Assembly: GCA_002342985.1 (NCBI GenBank)
Contig: DDRC01000081.1
Coordinates: 1,222-8,049 of the forward strand
Reading direction: 5' to 3'
DNA from: Flavobacteriales bacterium UBA2426
GTDB lineage: Bacteria > Bacteroidota > Bacteroidia > Flavobacteriales_F > PHOS-HE28
DNA: 6,828 bases
Part shown: in pieces, positions 6,723 through 6,828 of the stretch
Layout of the letters: every line of letters starts with the position of its first letter
How positions within the stretch are numbered: the stretch's first letter is position 1
Notes under the pieces: model-generated
What the model saw: the letters and a program-made list of their open reading frames with translations, nothing else
The model's database searches: none
What the model was told of the DNA's origin: nothing
Position numbers and translations under genes: made by a program

Positions 6723-6828
6723 CACAGCTGCTCGGGACATGCCTTGAAGCGCACCGGCACCGGCGGGCGCTTCCTCCAGATGCGCACCGCTGTGAACTCG
6801 ATCGCGCCCCTGTAGCGGCTCCCGGGGT
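6722..6828 (-). CDS. C-terminal end of an unrecognised protein (cut by right edge)
   Basis: This frame is open from the right edge for 34 codons to TGA at 6722-6724. It encodes a basic, strand-like tail (YRGAIEFTAVRIWRKRPPVP then VRFKACPEQL). The sequence reads like a protein terminus rather than the low-complexity Arg/Ser/Ala text of shadow frames. The stop also overlaps the preferred start of the next gene by one base, a common operon junction. Too little is visible to name a family. The alternative is that this is noncoding leader and the next gene starts at 6740; the competing frame that continues upstream from 6740 is also open but Gly/Ala-rich. Confidence 0.45.
   Translation of the reverse strand, partial: PGSRYRGAIEFTAVRIWRKRPPVPVRFKACPEQL

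Noticed and set aside
2733..6815. A 1360-codon open frame on the plus strand crossing pepE, mscS and most of the envelope protein gene
   Set aside because: It runs antisense to four well-supported genes, its translation is low-complexity (Ala, Gly, His, Val, Glu) without recognisable domains, and such long antisense frames arise in G+C-rich coding DNA when the sense genes avoid the codons TTA, CTA and TCA in that register.
1..6828. Search by eye for tRNA, rRNA, CRISPR repeats, insertion sequence ends or other long repeats
   Set aside because: Nothing seen; the window is almost entirely protein-coding with gaps of at most 76 bases.

Overview
This is a compact, G+C-rich stretch in which all nine recognisable genes lie on the minus strand, read from right to left. 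It suggests a high-G+C member of the Bacteroidota, probably in or near the Flavobacteriales. Three things point there: the large exported TPR / PD40 / OmpA-like / DUF1573 protein is a Bacteroidota type of envelope protein, there are no obvious Shine-Dalgarno sequences before the starts, and one possible promoter resembles the Bacteroidota TTG / TAnnTTTG pattern. The placement is an inference from architecture, not from a search.

Right part (6828 to 3726): the last 34 codons of an unrecognised gene enter from the right edge. Its stop overlaps the likely start of a 759-residue exported protein with a signal peptide, TPR-like helices, four PD40-type beta-propeller repeats, an OmpA-like domain and a C-terminal DUF1573 domain. 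Nine bases further on is pepE, an aspartyl dipeptidase with the complete Ser120/Asp135/His157 set.

Middle part (3680 to 1753): a small MscS-type mechanosensitive channel starting at GTG, then a CorA-type Mg2+/Co2+ channel. The two overlap by four bases (ATGA), so they are probably translated together and form an ion and osmotic homeostasis pair. A bulged hairpin fills the gap between pepE and mscS.

Left part (1676 to 1): a NarL/FixJ-type response regulator, two short unrecognised proteins that are diverged tandem copies of each other, and the N-terminal part of an exported or membrane-anchored helical protein cut by the left edge. These four genes are separated by only 11 to 12 bases and probably form one transcription unit. 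No histidine kinase can be recognised in the window. The left-edge protein could be the regulator's sensor partner, but the visible part does not show it.

No RNA genes, mobile elements, CRISPR arrays or long repeats were seen. The least explained part is the paralogous pair of small proteins downstream of the response regulator.
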